A DNA stretch of 64,000 nucleotides from Agelas oroides (lineage: Eukaryota; Porifera; Demospongiae; Agelasida; Agelasidae). The DNA lies in NCBI GenBank assembly GCA_949130485.1, contig OX422196.1, forward strand, positions 3,640,889 to 3,704,888, in the 5' to 3' direction. Each line of letters opens with the position of its first letter. The stretch's first letter is position 1. The notes below the pieces were generated by a model that was not told the origin of the DNA, did no database searches, and saw nothing but the letters and a program-made list of their open reading frames with translations. Of this stretch, positions 23,447-36,800 are shown one piece after another. A program made the translations under genes and the position numbers.

Positions 23447-24782
23447 CTAGCTGACCAGCACCTTGAATGGTCCACAGTCCATGATTTTCCTGGACAACTT
23501 ACTTTGGAGATTAAAAGTTGACTGCAAATTAGAAATGGAGGTTGAAGCAGCTACATAACTTGTTGATTTTGGAAATGACTTTCTTAATGCTGGTGAGACT
23601 GACGATCTCCTTGAAAATCCCGGCGATGGTCTAGGGCTGGGAGATAGAAATATCACCGGCATGTGAAGAGGCGATCCCATGCTTCTTTCTCCAGAAAGTA
23701 GTTTGAACAGCTGATCTGGCTTCAAAGCAAGTTGGTCCTGTTTGCGTTGCAGCTGTTGTTACGATGAAATAACTCCATTTGAGCAGCATGGTGGTCATCA
23801 AGTCAACGCTCAATCTTCTCCATGAAGGTTCAAATCGAATCACTCAAATTGAAATGCAAGTCCTCTTGATTCCTACACAACTCATCTCGTAAAATCACAC
23901 TTGCATCAAACAGATAAGCTATATACAAGCATACTAATAGGAGGGAAATATTGCATAGTGATGCACAAGCATGGTGGGGGGACCTGTTTGCACTAGTAGT
24001 AACCTAGATGGTAGTGTGCATATCCTATTTATAGCTCACCTACCCATTTAATACAATAGATGGTACAGGCCACAATCATCAATACCTCCACCACCAATAC
24101 TACTGAGAGTATAATGCCGCCTATAAGAGCTGCCTAGAAAGAGACATACATATTTATTGTTACTGGCATCCTCACAGCATCTACAAATTTCAGTGAACAC
24201 TGCCGCAGCTTGGGACCAGATGGTTTGTGTTTACACTAACCAAACTTCTTCCGTTAATAACACACATCTTAATGTGTACCTTCTTTTTGACTGGGCTTCT
24301 CTTTGTCTCCTCTCTTCAGCATCCTGGGCTTGTGCGTATGTATTCTTAGTACATAATAAATATTGAGGAAAAGATGATGATTTTCTCCCTCATGCATGCA
24401 GCAAATAGCCACACGTGTAATCATTCCTACCCAACAAATATCACCATATATAGACTCCTGATCTGTGCTTTCGGTATATTTGGTGCCAAAATTGACCCTT
24501 GGCTACCAACCTTGTACCTTTACTCACAAAACTAGTGGACTTTATGTAACAAATAAAATGAGCTAAGTTGGACGGGATACTAATTATTGTGGTGCATACG
24601 TTGTAGCTCTGTCTCAGCCACTGGAAGAGCACCTCCCTTAAGCAGTCACTGGGAGAGCATGGTAGGATGATATCTAGGTCATCTGCATGTGCCCCCAAGG
24701 AAAAACCAAGGTCCTTCCACCTCCCAGCAAGATTTGTTACTGCTGACCTCACAATTTGAAGGCCGTCAACACCCCAGAGATA
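23447..24782 (-). CDS. Death-domain exon followed by a transmembrane exon (receptor-like gene, partial)
   Basis: Exon 24782-24600 reads LQIVRSAVTNLAGRWKDLGF, then SLGAHADDLDIIL and SDCLREVLFQWLRQSYN with donor AAC|GTATGC. The W-x-DLGxxLG...DLxxI...CLxxxLxxWL pattern is a Death domain, an adaptor fold of innate-immune and apoptotic complexes that is expanded in sponges. Exon 24133-24044 (acceptor CTTTCTAG, donor TGG|GTAGGTGAG) is 30 in-frame codons, AALIGGIILSVVLVVEVLMI onward, a clear membrane helix followed by YCIKW. A following region (about 23850-23447) gives a Gln-rich coil (QLQRKQDQLALKPDQLFKLL) and a Ser/Pro tail, needing one frameshift. An N-terminal Death domain before a membrane helix is unusual, and the exons could belong to two genes. 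Confidence 0.55.
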
Positions 24783-26689
24783 TCTAGGCACATGATCAGC
24801 AAAAACCAGAATTAAACTGATAGTATTGATAGTATGCAGAAAAAGAGAAAAAGAGGAATTTAAGATTTCATTTCAGCATACAAGATTTAAGGAGTGAGCA
24901 GCTGACAACTTGATGTGGCTGTAGCCTACCACTGGTCAGGACTGTTACTGTCACCGTGTAAAGGTACCTGTCTTTGCGTATTGCACTCAGTGGACTGACT
25001 GATGGACTCAAAGCTGGCTAGGAACTTAATTAGACATGTGGCACTGAATTGGCAAACCGCTGTTTCCCTCCATTCAATTACTATGCAGTCTAGCTTACCA
25101 AAGACAGTAGTGCCATCCACACTCTCCCAGCCTGCAGGGAAGAACAGTTGCATTGTGTAATAATTTTTCTCCTAGTTTGCAATTCTGCCTGCGAGGATAT
25201 ATCAGTATCCTGTGTGTATCGTGCAGACTACAGGTTTTGCTTATATGCTGTTTGGAAACAAACTTGCTTCGACACACTGCCATGCATGTTTTATGAACTG
25301 GAAGATGAAAAGAGTGGGAGCCAAGGCTTCCACAGATATTAGCTACCTTGAGAATAGTTCTGGTGCAATTTGGCACCTAGCTGAAAAAGGAAATGTGTTA
25401 TTCTAATGAACCTCTTCCTTTTTTTATGCACTGAATTATTTCATAATACTAGCTAGTAGCCTGAAGTTATACTATTAGGCGGTCAGAAAAAAGTGGAACT
25501 TGAAGCAACTAACTTTCTGGTCACAACTATGCTGTAGCTTCCAGTCTTTCATTCAGCAGAGAGGTATGAAGACGGATGCTGGGAAAGTGGTTTCTTGCAC
25601 GTAGCACCCACGCTTCTCGTACAGGGACATCCAATTATCAGTAATTTAACACCGTATTTTCCACTTTTTATTTATATGGACCTCACCTGCCATATTGCTC
25701 CTGCTCTTGAAACTAAGTCTTCAGTGAAGACGTACCCCCGCTATTTTACGGTATAATTATGGACAAAGTGACCCTGAGGTGTTATTTAACAGTTTTTAGT
25801 ACAGTGGTATCATGTTTGGTTTCACATATTCTGCTTAGTGTATGTTTGCATGGTGTCTGGTGTTCATTGTAAATGCTACTAACCAAACTTCATAATGCAC
25901 ATCTTGATGTGTACTGATCTTCTCTTTGACTGCATCCTGGGCTCCTGGGCTTGTGCGTATTCTTGGATTTTCAGCATTTCCCTAAATTTTAGGGGACGCT
26001 TTCTGTCTCTTCTAAGGTGCATGCTGGTATAAATGCTTTTTCGAAGGTCGCTTTGCTAGAAAATTGCCTTGCTGACGTAAACAGCTTCCCGTCCTACATA
26101 TAGACTGGACACTTGTCGAGTCTGCATATGCCCGGAGTCCACCGTATCTGAAGTATTGGTGGACACACATTGAGTCTGTGTATACCTGGGCTCTACCGTA
26201 TCCAAGGTATTAAAATGGCGGATGGTCTCAACGTTAAATAGGAAACAGCTGGAAAAGCAGAGGGTACATGTAGAACCGCTTGTATATACGTCAATTTCTT
26301 TTACAATTTCAATGCATTTGTCAGTTTTAGAGTTCGTTTAACCCTCTCTTAACCTCGTTCCCAGGCTCTTGTGCGAGGGAGGAGGAAGGAGAGCCTGGTA
26401 CACACTGTTTGCGCATGCGCCAAGTTCCCTTGGTAACCTGCATACTACTCCGCTACACTAAAATTACGGTCAATTTCTGTTTACCTGCTGAAAGGCCGCA
26501 CTGCATGGTTATACTCCCTGTGGGACACATAGGGGCGGTTTTGAAGTCAAAAACAATATCGCTATGATGGTACCGGTCTGTATTGCTTTGTTTGAGGCGA
26601 TTGGTGAACTTCAAAGGGAAAGATTGCGTCATTCATGTGCCGCAGCGTTTAGCTGGAAACTTGTTGAAAGCTATGCTAGTACAACACGA
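24783..26689. other. Mostly without recognised genes
   Basis: A possible minus-strand exon (25136-24926; acceptor CCCTGCAG; reads GWESVDGTTVFGKLDCIVIE) could be the upstream part of the Death-domain gene but is not recognised. At 26353-26460 lies a fragment starting AACCTCGTTCCCAGGC followed by GGTAACCTGCATACTACTCC, which recurs near 32722-32795, a small dispersed repeat. The rest shows nothing. Confidence 0.35.
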
Positions 26690-28461
26690 TAATATAAGGG
26701 GGAAGATCAGTGAATGAAAATTTGCGCCACTCACTGTCGAGTTTCTGTAGGTCATCTGGAGCAATGATGTTTGGAAATTTTGAAGCAACAAACATCCAGA
26801 ATTGCCGAGCATTGGGTAGAAGACACGGCACTTGGATCAAGAAAGGTCAAAGAAGAAAGAATCGGATCACTTATTGGAAATCTTTGCTTCACCTGGACAG
26901 CAGCTTCAATGAAGAATAGCTGGCAATGTTCAAGAAAACCTTTCACTTTGGCTTTCCTGGCCAGGATATCTGGCTTAGCTAGGCTACTGGCAACAAGGTG
27001 ACCCATGCTCGTGGCTGTCAAGGAAACCATGTGATCCTTTGATGTTGGATCTAATTTGGAAATTGGTCTAGATCTAATGTATACATGGTCATGTAGCAAC
27101 TCAACAAGGATTTGTAGAGGGTAACTAACTCCCTGGTAAGACGATGCAGGTTAGGATATTCACTCTGAAATAGCCTGTTGAACTTGGTGAACATAGCAAG
27201 TACACAGTCATGAAACTGAAAGTAGAGTTTGACAATTGGGTTCTTCAGGGTTGAAACAACATTTTCAGCAGCTACCAGTCCCTCTTTCTCTGCTGCATCT
27301 GCAAAGAATAACTCTAAGGCATCCCACTGCTCAAGGATACGTGAAACGCACATTTGCAATGATTACCATCGGGTCTGCGCAGGCTTGAGTATCTTATGTG
27401 GTTCAACTTGAGCAAAGTGCTGGAATTTTTGAAGTTCAACTAATCTCTTAGCGCTGTGGCTGAAATACGACTATACATCACAAACCACATTCTCAATAGC
27501 CCTAGGCAGTTTCTCACAGGCATGTGCAGCACACAGGTGAGCAGAGTGACAAATACACCTCATCACAAACAAGTGTGGAATTTTCTCCTTCAAGCATGTA
27601 ACAACAGAGTGGTGTTGTCCAAACATCACATTGTTGTATCAGATGATCAATGATATTATCAGTAGGTACTTTGCTCTTCTCAAAACTATTAAGGATAATG
27701 GAATCTGCATCACAGTGTGTAACTTCCACTAATTTGAAGAAGCATGACCTGACCTTCAACTCCCTATCACAATAGAAGTGGACGACAATCACAAGCTGCT
27801 TTTTGCTAGCTATATCCATACTTTCATCGATAATCAGGTGTGCCTTAGCAGTTCTTCTAGCTCATCACGAAACCTCTTGGCAATCACATGCTTAACAATG
27901 CAGCATGTTTTGGTTCGTTTGCTACTGAACTCTATAGAGTCAGGAAAAGCATTCGATACCAGGTCAGAAAGGTGATCTATCACATGGAATGGCAAATTAT
28001 GCTCAACAATGAAAGCAGCTATTTTGATTTCTGCTTGCTTTACCTGATCCACAAGACGACCATGAGTGACCATTTGTGTGATGGGTCGTGTTTCCTTCAC
28101 AGAGCTCATGTTTTGCTGATGTTTCTTTGAAACCTCGTGTTTTTTCAACTCAGATAGCCCTGCCACCAATTCTTTCCCACAGGCTTTGCAGCTCTGCCTT
28201 GTAAGGATCTGTCTTCACTGCTGATAGCCAACCTTTCAACAGAGGATCGTCTTCCCACGATTTGTTGTATTTCTGTTTGTAGACTCTCTTCGCAGTTTTC
28301 AGTCGCTTTGCTCTGGGAACACAGCTCCCTTCTCGTATCTCTTCTTGGGAGTCAATGGCGACCTCTGGCTCAGAAAGCTCAGATAACTCACATTCCATAC
28401 CACCAAGACCAGCTATCAGCCTATCACTGTTATCACAGCAACAAACTAGACCACATGGCAC
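26690..28461 (-). pseudogene. hAT-like transposase (ZNF862/DUF4371 type), degenerate
   Basis: Consecutive frame pieces rebuild the family order: an acidic start at about 28398 (MECELSELSEPEVAIDSQEE), KYNKSWEDDPLLKGWLSAVK, a zinc finger CKACGKELVAGL...H...KKHQQN, VKQAEIKIAAFIVEHNLPFH and the DHLSDL motif, KRTKTCCIVKHVIAK, the IIDESMDIASKKQL strand with the first catalytic acid, RCICHSAHL, then RILEQWDALELFF, and a C-terminal PDDLQKLDSEWRKF. At least four frameshifts and a stop in place of the residue after TRW (near 27360) separate the pieces. hAT transposases cut and paste DNA with an RNase-H-like DDE core. No terminal inverted repeats or 8-bp duplication were identified. It is inactive and older than the recombinase copies. 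Confidence 0.75.
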
Positions 28462-29373
28462 GTGCCCGGCTATAAAAATGGTGTGTGCGCCACCGCGCTA
28501 GCGCGGTTCTAGCACTAGCTCTGAGCGCAGCTTACCGATATCGTGTCATTGTTAACCCTTTATTAACAATGACATAATTATTAGACAATCTTGCCGCTTT
28601 GAAGTGAGACCCCGCTCTCATTTTTACACAATTTTTCAATGGACTGTAATTCCCTAGATAATGTACATTGCAGCATGGCTATACTTAGCTCTACCTGACT
28701 CTACTGCATTGTACCATGCATCTGCATGGCTCTACTTGTCTCTACTACACTCTACCATGGCTCTACTTTACTCTACAAGATTCTACTACATTGTACCATG
28801 GTTCTACTGTGCTGAGCCACTGGTTGCATCCCTGTTGTCGAGATAGCCATGTTTTTATGAACGCCTTTGCATTCTCAAAAGGGATTCAGGGTTACAACTG
28901 TTGTCCCACCAGTCGCGACTAGGGTGTAACGTTTTTTGTGGCACATACTGTACAAGCTAGCATCTGCCGCATTTGCAGTGGACATATGGCATGTTCTACA
29001 CTGTGCATGCGCAATTAATTAAAGTGGCGCGTGTTTGTGTTTGTGTGTTTCAAAGTGACAAATGTATGGATTTGGTATGAACAAGGATTTGACTTTTCAA
29101 ACATAGGTTCAAAGTCTGGAATGTAGATATTTGACTTTTCAAACGTACATTTAAACTCTGGTACATAGGTTTAAAGTCAGTTAGAATTCTCATACCAAAC
29201 CTACGTACGTATCAGAATGTGAGATGTGCGTACCTTTTTGAGTTTTGGAATGTACATTTCAAACAATATAGCCCTGAAAATTTGTTACAAATGGTGCACC
29301 TTAAAAGTCCTGTATAAATGCATATGTACCTGCCCATCATGCCATGTGTGTTTTTGTAAGTTCACATATGCAG
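28462..29373. other. No gene; degenerate repeats
   Basis: 28660-28830 is an imperfect TCTAC/ATGG repeat (TACCATGGCTCTACTTTACT and variants). 29055-29215 has TTGGTATGA near one end and TCATACCAAA near the other, with internal GACTTTTCAAAC duplications, probably a small inverted-repeat element. GTTAACCCTTTATTAACAAT at 28553 resembles the ends of the TTAA elements. No exons seen. Confidence 0.4.
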
Positions 29374-29976
29374 GTACCATATAGCAGGTTATTTTCGTGG
29401 ATAGAAATTTTCGTGAAAAGCTGGAAGAGGCCCTCAGAATTTAATTTTGTGGATTTAAATTTCATTACGCGATATTATAATTTTGCTCGTGGATAACGGA
29501 ATGTGAACTTTGCACACGATGTGATTTTTGGTTTTGGTTTCGACGAGGAACGTATAGCCAGACTTTCGCCAGAAAGAGTCTGGCTACGTGAGACTAGTGG
29601 AAAGATGGAACGCTTCAGTGTTGAGTCTTGCGTGGGAGGCTACCACGTCTACAAAGTACGAACTCCGTTGGTGCTTGTATACCTGAACGAGAGGTACTGG
29701 CCCCGTTTTTTGGTCGTGCTTCTGCCTTGTTCACTTCTCTGTTCACTTCCTCCATCACCACACGTGGGACAGCTTGAGAAAGGGGACCCTACAGATCAAG
29801 GGCACTGTCAACAGGGCGCATAAGTATCGAAAAAGAGCTATAAAAAACGTTGCCCGGTCCGAATGTTAGCACGTGTAGACAGAGCTGCACTGTGGGTGGA
29901 AAATTTCGTTACACCTGGGTTAACCACGAAAATAACGAAAATTAGCACCCCACAGAAATAACCCGCTATACGGTAC
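29374..29976. mobile_element. Inverted-repeat element F (GTACCRTATAGCRGGTTATTT ends)
   Basis: Left end GTACCATATAGCAGGTTATT at 29374; right end, on the reverse strand, GTACCGTATAGCGGGTTATT starting at 29976. Both are followed inward by TTTTCGTGG/TTTTCGT motifs. About 600 bp, with no transposase. It contains the first exon of a HIRAN-like gene and a small internal hairpin (TAGCCAGACTTTCGCC/AGAGTCTGGCTA, 29556-29586). No clear target duplication. Elements with these ends are abundant in sponge DNA as I remember it. Confidence 0.65.
29605..29655 (+). CDS. HIRAN-like gene, first exon only
   Basis: ATG then ERFSVESCVGGYHVYK with a donor AAA|GTACGA. The V-x-GYHVYK motif opens the HIRAN-like domain family that is fuller at 57895-58124. 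Only 17 codons are present and no second exon follows within the element, so this appears to be a captured or remnant gene start. Confidence 0.4.
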
Positions 29977-30868
29977 GTGTGTGTTAATTGTCTGTTAATG
30001 TGTTATGTGGGTGATGTTGCTGTTTCATGATGTGTTGGTATGTGGTTTTGTAAGACGTACCTTACCTTCATCCACCATATCGATATGACCAGACACCTGA
30101 CTGCTTTTGTTGCAAGAGATAGATGTCTGGTATAGTGTCCCCATCTCTTGGTCACCTGATGCTATACATGTCCAGGTTTGCCAACAATCCTGGACATCAC
30201 TCATGAGGCCTGGTATTGGCTAAAAAGAGTCCTGCACAATGGGTAATGTTGTAGTTGAGTGCCTTAGCACAAGGCTACTAATCTAGCAGTGTCTGTTCTC
30301 GGTTGATGGGATGTAGCTTAAGGCAGAGAGCTAGACAGAGTGGAGTGAAAAACACAAGCTCAAGGAAGTGGAGTCCAAGGGGCCAGCAGAGTGCAGTCAA
30401 CACCTTGCAGCACTAAGGGAGCGAAGGCGAAGGAGCAAGCAGAGTGAAGTGAAAAGACAGCAATAGTGAAATTACTACGCCATGCCATTTTGACACTTGG
30501 GGAAGGCTGCAACACCTTGCTAGTATCTGCAAACTCCTTGAAAGCACGCTTTGCCACCCTTTGTTCATGGCTCGAGCTTTGTCTTCCTCAGCCTTTGACA
30601 ATGCCTATACATGCACCTTGCATGTACCAGGCTTACTGTGGCCATGCATACATCTGGGATAACATCTAGGCCCACCTTTTTCTGTGGACAAACATGGTTC
30701 ACTGATGTGTGTGTTGTTTGTTTAGTGCTTGTATGTGTGTTGTTACTGTTGAATGATGTGTTTACACATGTATTGTGATTTCATATATGACATGTGCGTG
30801 TACACTTCTGGGTATGGATCTGGCTGGGTCTTGTTGGTGATGTGTATTTATTGATTTGTTTCCCACAG
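29977..30868. other. Upstream of the first recognised midasin exon; no gene seen
   Basis: The N-terminal 200-300 residues of midasin should be encoded upstream of 30869, but I could not recognise them here or further left. Open frames on both strands (30360-30669) look random. Confidence 0.35.
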
Positions 30869-33800
30869 AGTATTGCATCCATGCGGCAGAAGCTTGATGA
30901 TCTGCACCTCCTGGTTCAGTCTGGTGGTGTGTGCGTGATGGTGGAGGGGTGTGGAGGATGTGGGAAGAGTGCCTTGCTGAAGGCATATGCCAAGGCCAGG
31001 GGATATTCCATTGGGGACAACCTGGTTGTTGTTCATCTTGGAGAGCAGATAGATGGGAAGGTACATGGGATAGTGTATTACATAGCAGTGAAATGCAGTG
31101 AAATGAAGGTTCTTGGGGCAGGGCGATCATTGTGGTAGCCATTTGTTGTAAAGTGTGCTGTTTACATTCTATTTTTATTCTCTGATTGTTCTACTGTGCG
31201 AGCTTTCTTCAAAAAACAGTGTGAAGTTTTGCTATGGAAGCGTAGTGTGCACCATTTAAATGGTTTCGAGACGGGTGAAGTACTTGAATTGTTTATAACA
31301 GCTGTGCCTTGTGTTCAATGCTGTTCAAGTGGTGATACATATGTATTAGACGTAGAGTCTCTCTTCCTGACAGTCCTTGTCTCATGTTTTTAGCTGTTCA
31401 AGAACCAGAGATACGGTTGGCAATCGATTGACCATTGACAAACTCCACCCACCAACTTATAGTGCCTAGAACCAATTAATGTATTGCTAGGATACTTTCT
31501 ATCACCTATAAATCAGTCTTTATCGAGTCTCAAGTTGATAGCTTACTTGTGATGTAAGATATGTTGTTTCAAACATTACACCCATTGTGTTTGGAAGCCG
31601 ATGATTGCTGAATCGGCAACCATCGGTAAGAACGGGGGATTCTTTAAAATGGAATGGGAAGTTTCAACATCATAGAACGAAATGGAATCTAAACATTTAG
31701 TGGTTCACCCTGTAAATACTAGCTTGCTTGACTGCTGGGGAGTAGGGTAAGCATAAAACCAAGGCAAGTCCACCATTTCACCATTCTAGTTGAACCAGTA
31801 TGTTTACCTGAGATAACCCAGTGAACAAGGAAATCTCAATAAGCACTCAGGCAGGACTGACGACTTAATGTCTAGCAGCCAGTTTCAAGGTAGCAGAGAA
31901 CTTTTGTTCCGAAATGTCCACTATTGGCCCTTTAATTATAAAAGTATACCCTAATGAGTTAATTATTAAACTAGGCCCTAATGAGTTTTAATTAATTAAG
32001 TTAAAACCCTTTAACACCTACATTTGTTTCACTTGAGACTACTTTTAGCATACACATGCCTGTAGCGCACCATATCTTCATTTCTGTCTGAGCTCTGACT
32101 CCAAAAACGAACCCAAGTGCACTTTCAGGCAAAATAAGCAGACTTGTGACCTTAACCATGCCCACTCAAGAGTCAGCACTCTCAGTTGGCAAACACCCAC
32201 TTGGAGCCCAAGAGCCTTCCCTGCCAGAAATGAACCCCCATAAAAGATAGCATTTTCTAAGCCTGCTCATGCAGCCAGGGCGAGAATTGGCCTACCAGCT
32301 GCCATGTGCACAGCACCCTGGGGGTGACCCCACTCACCTCCCCTGTTCCACCCTTTCTACTGACACAGAACCTGCGCGCCAGCTTGCAGAGACTATCTTT
32401 TCTGTGCAGTGCGCAGTATGATGTAACCAAAAGTGCACTATAGGGTTTAAAGGTTAAACTTAATAAACCATGCTTTTATGCATTGTACACTGTAGCCCCT
32501 TGTGAAGTACAAAAGCTTGCACTGTTGTACTGTTTGTTACAGATGCTGCTGGGTACATTCACTTGCACCAACACACCAGGAGAGTTTGTGTGGCTGCCAG
32601 GGGTCCTTACAGAGGTGAGACAATGAAAGTAGATGTCCTTGTTGCCCTAGACTGGGGATGTTGTACATTTTGTAGTCTGATGGACTTGATTAGCCTCATT
32701 GCTAGGTGCTGGACAAATCAGAAGGTGCGCACTGTTTGCACATTGCAAATTCCTTGGTAACCTGCATACTCCTCTGGCTACACTGCACATTTCTGACAAC
32801 TTTGAACTTGTCTTCAGCCACTCTCTTTGTCTGTGACAAGAGCTCCCAAGTGCAGTAGAGAGTTCTTGGGCCATGAATGTACATGCTCAGAATGCAAAAG
32901 AGGCCCAATGATGGTGAGAGGCCCTTTTTCACCCCATGCTTTGTTACTAAGTGAACGTTGAATTTGCTCAAAAAGACATCATCATGACATTGTTCAGATG
33001 CAACAAACTTAATTTCGATTTTAGGAGAATCAGCTTCTTTGAGCCTCTCTTCTCTCTAGTGTGCAATATAAGCAAGATCATGCGTAGCCAAAAACATTTG
33101 ATACATCTTAGTTTGCAGTTGAAAGATCTGGAGAGTGGTAGAGTCCTCTTCCTTGGCTGTCGGGTCTGGAGTAGTAGCTTTGCCTTGTTGGGAAAGACAT
33201 GATATGTTCTCTAACATTCTCTCTAAGCTCCTCCAAGATTTTGGATGGCTTATTTGTGTGCTTTCTTTGACAGCCGAGTTCGGACACAGTTAATCCTACT
33301 GGCATCTCCTTACAAGAAACTTAGTCTTGTCACAAGTGTCCATGTGCTCAATTTTGCATTTCACTATTTTTTTGCCCAAAATATATTTTATTGACCGGAG
33401 CTCCTCAATTAGAGTGCCTATGATAAGTATTATTATCTTGAAAGTATGTGGTGCCTTTTTACCTCCTCTCTGTTGTGTGTGTTTCAGGCTATTACATGTA
33501 TGCTACTTCAATGCATGTGTCTCTGTCTTATAGACAAGCCTTCAAAACTATATAACATTGTGTGCATTAGTTGCTGGACTTTATGGTGTATCACATGAAG
33601 GTAGTTGCCACTTGACATTCCACACCCTTAGGCTGTTGCTGGAGGGAGATGGGTGATCCTGGAGGATGTGGATGCAGCTCCTCCTGATGTGGTAAGGAGC
33701 CTCACTGTTACCAATACTCAGTACTGACAAGGGACAGTATTAGGGGCAACAAGCTTACAAGGAAGTGTAGTGCAGTCAGAGGTGGATGTGACCACTAAAT

Positions 33801-36800
33801 TGCCAATGAGCAGTGGAAGTGGGTAATAGTAACTAACTATTCTACTTACATGTAGATGCTCAATGGTTGCATGCAAAGAGCCTATATATATATGGCGGTT
33901 AGAAATTGAGTATTGTACGTTATTGCTGCTAGATGGCATGCAAGAACAATTATTTTGCTTGACAAATATTTGGCTATCCTAGCACCACTTTAGTGCCCAA
34001 TGCATTTCATCACTGTCTAACACAGTGCATTTCATCACTGTCTAACACCTGAACTGCTAACTATCCCTCTGTCCAAAGAAAACAAGAGGAGCAGACATTA
34101 ATTAAACGTCTCTTTCTTTCTTTTGTTTAATATACCTTTGATATGACATCTTTCAACTTGTAACTCAGCTAAAGCATCCACCTATGTAGCACTGCCGCAT
34201 GATCGCGGAACATTGAGTATAAAAAGTGAAGTTTAACAGTTCAGAATTTTAGAGATGTGAACAAGTTTCAGCAATGGCCTTGGGAAAACGAAAGTTTGAA
34301 GAGCTAGATTTGTCGAACCTTCCTGAGGACTGCGACCACGGAATTGTGCATGGAGTTGTTACTGAATTATCGACGATCAAGAAAAGTGCTACAAACTGCC
34401 AGTACTTTCAAGCCCAGCTATCTGATGGCACAAAATCGATTAAAGTCGTTGAATTTGATCCTTCCTTATGTCCGTCTATGGACACTTCACACAAAGATTA
34501 TATCATTTAGTCCTCAGCAGTGTTGAGCTAACTTCAGTTTGTAGTTGTACCTTCACAAAGGCTAAGGATCACAGTGCTCCTTAGTTCTGGCTGTAGGGCA
34601 ACTATTGAGGGTCTGCCCAATGTTCCTATAGTTCCTCTACAACACACAGCAGTGACAGATCTACAGTAGGTGCCAATAAAAAGCATTTTGCTTCTGCTGC
34701 TCAGATATGCGCTCATATTTGCGTAAGCCTTCCAGGGAACGATGTCCACTACGATTCTGGATCACCTTTTCTGAAACACCTGCTTGAAACAACTCAGTAG
34801 CAGCAAAGAGTGGTTAGTTTTCTTACCCTGAACACCAGCTTCGTCACACATATTTTGCAGCATTTTGCCAAGTGTATTCTTCCCTATCGGAACAGAGGTG
34901 AACCATGGTGCAGATGGACCAGCAGGGACCTTAGGAAGAGGACGTACATAAAAAACGTCTTGTTCAATAGCTTTATCTGGAACCTTAGAAATATACAAAT
35001 GCAAAAGGTAAGTGTGACAATGATCACCAGCACGGAGATCTTGAAATTGCTCGACGACTTTGTTTTCAATATCTAGCTGGTTAAATCCTCCGTATCTGTT
35101 CTTAGAACGATTCTCGGTGTAGGTGAAACGAAGCAACCCATCACTAGTAAAATCCCTGGTCAACTGTGAGAATTTCAGCTCACGGTGTTCAGCTCCTCCG
35201 CGTAACATGAAGTCCTTTCCATTGTAAAAAAATACCGCCTTTAGCAGACCTTTAGGAGTCTCAACAGAGAGAACCCCCGTTTGCCACAACTTTTCTTCGT
35301 CTGCTGGAGTCAGAACTTCAGTTGGGCGGCTCTGGGAACCTTACTCCGTCAGCACGCAGTTCTCGGAAGTAGTTATCGCAAGTATAGTACAGGTGCTTGA
35401 AATCAGGGTCATCGCGATCGAAAATGTTCATAGCACACACTTTCTCCTCCTTCATGTAGCGCTGTAGCCCACACAATAAAAGGTACACCGTTTTTGACGG
35501 GTACGGTTCTCCTGTCTTTTTCCGAGTGGACAAGACATACTTTTCAAGCCAACTTGCTACATCGCTAGCGCTATCAGACAACAGCAAATCATCAGGGCAA
35601 GGTGTCTCTGGATGGCGTGTGTTATAGTCACGCTGCCAATCATTGAAGTTATTGACAGCCCAACGAGTGTTGACTTTAGTGTTCTGAGGACAGAATGCCT
35701 TTTCGTACTCATCCATTCACTTTTTAGGGCTGACAAACCTCCCTTGGGCTTCTTTCTTTCTTTTCGGACGAGGCGGTTGAAAGTCATCGTCGCTGTCAAC
35801 AGCTGTATCAATAGACGCCATAGCTAGCTCAACTGATAATTGGACCATTTGACGTCATTGTTACTATGGTAGTTACCAGGAAGTGACGGTGACACAATAT
35901 AATTATATCATGGGTGCATCCTCGGGATACATCCCTCGCACCCATGATATAACTATTACATATAACTTGGGTATGTGCTCATCTTGGGTTCATTGTACAA
36001 CCTCTGTGTTTTTACTGTGTAATGGTGGCTACTGGTGCAGGCAACAAGGTCTCCAAGCATTTGGAGGCGGACTCAAGTGTTGCAAGGATGATAGTTCAAC
36101 ATCATAATACGAACAAGTATATTCTGTTGGTTTCCTGTGTCTCCAACTTATTCTTGGTACTGTCTCCTTCACCCATAGTCAATGTCTTTCCTTATAATAC
36201 AAGATTTTATAATTGCAAGCAACCCCAAGCATCTGTCAATAGCTACACGTACAAATTCCTTGACAATCTCCCTTCCTCACTGTTTTCAAGTCCTAGCCTT
36301 TCTGTCCTGCTTCTTGAGCAAGAGTCTACATGAACCAACGGCAGTGTGGAAATATTGCATCGTGCACAAACAGGGCAGGATGTATATACGGAATACGCAC
36401 ATACCATATAAACATATAAACATATAAACAGATTTCCGTTTTAACCACAAGTGTGGGGCTTGCTGCGCTCGCCCCAACTAGATTTATTGCTTCGCATCAG
36501 CGCCCGCTTCCTCTGAGACCTGCCGCCTCAACTGTCATTATCGCCTTCCAAGCGGTGACACGCCCACTTTTTGGCCGTAGCACCGTAGAGTATATAACAT
36601 TCGCTAGTAATGAATAATGAATAATGACCGCCCGCCCGCATGCAAATCGAGTAAGTGGCTGATGCGAAACAATAAATCCAGTTTGCCTGGCCTAAGAGAA
36701 TTATTTAAGGTTTATGCAAATTCATGCAGCGGCAGTCAGGGTAGAGTGCCCAGCCCTATCTCTCTCTTTGGGCTGTGCTTCGTTAATCTTTCCTGCCAAT

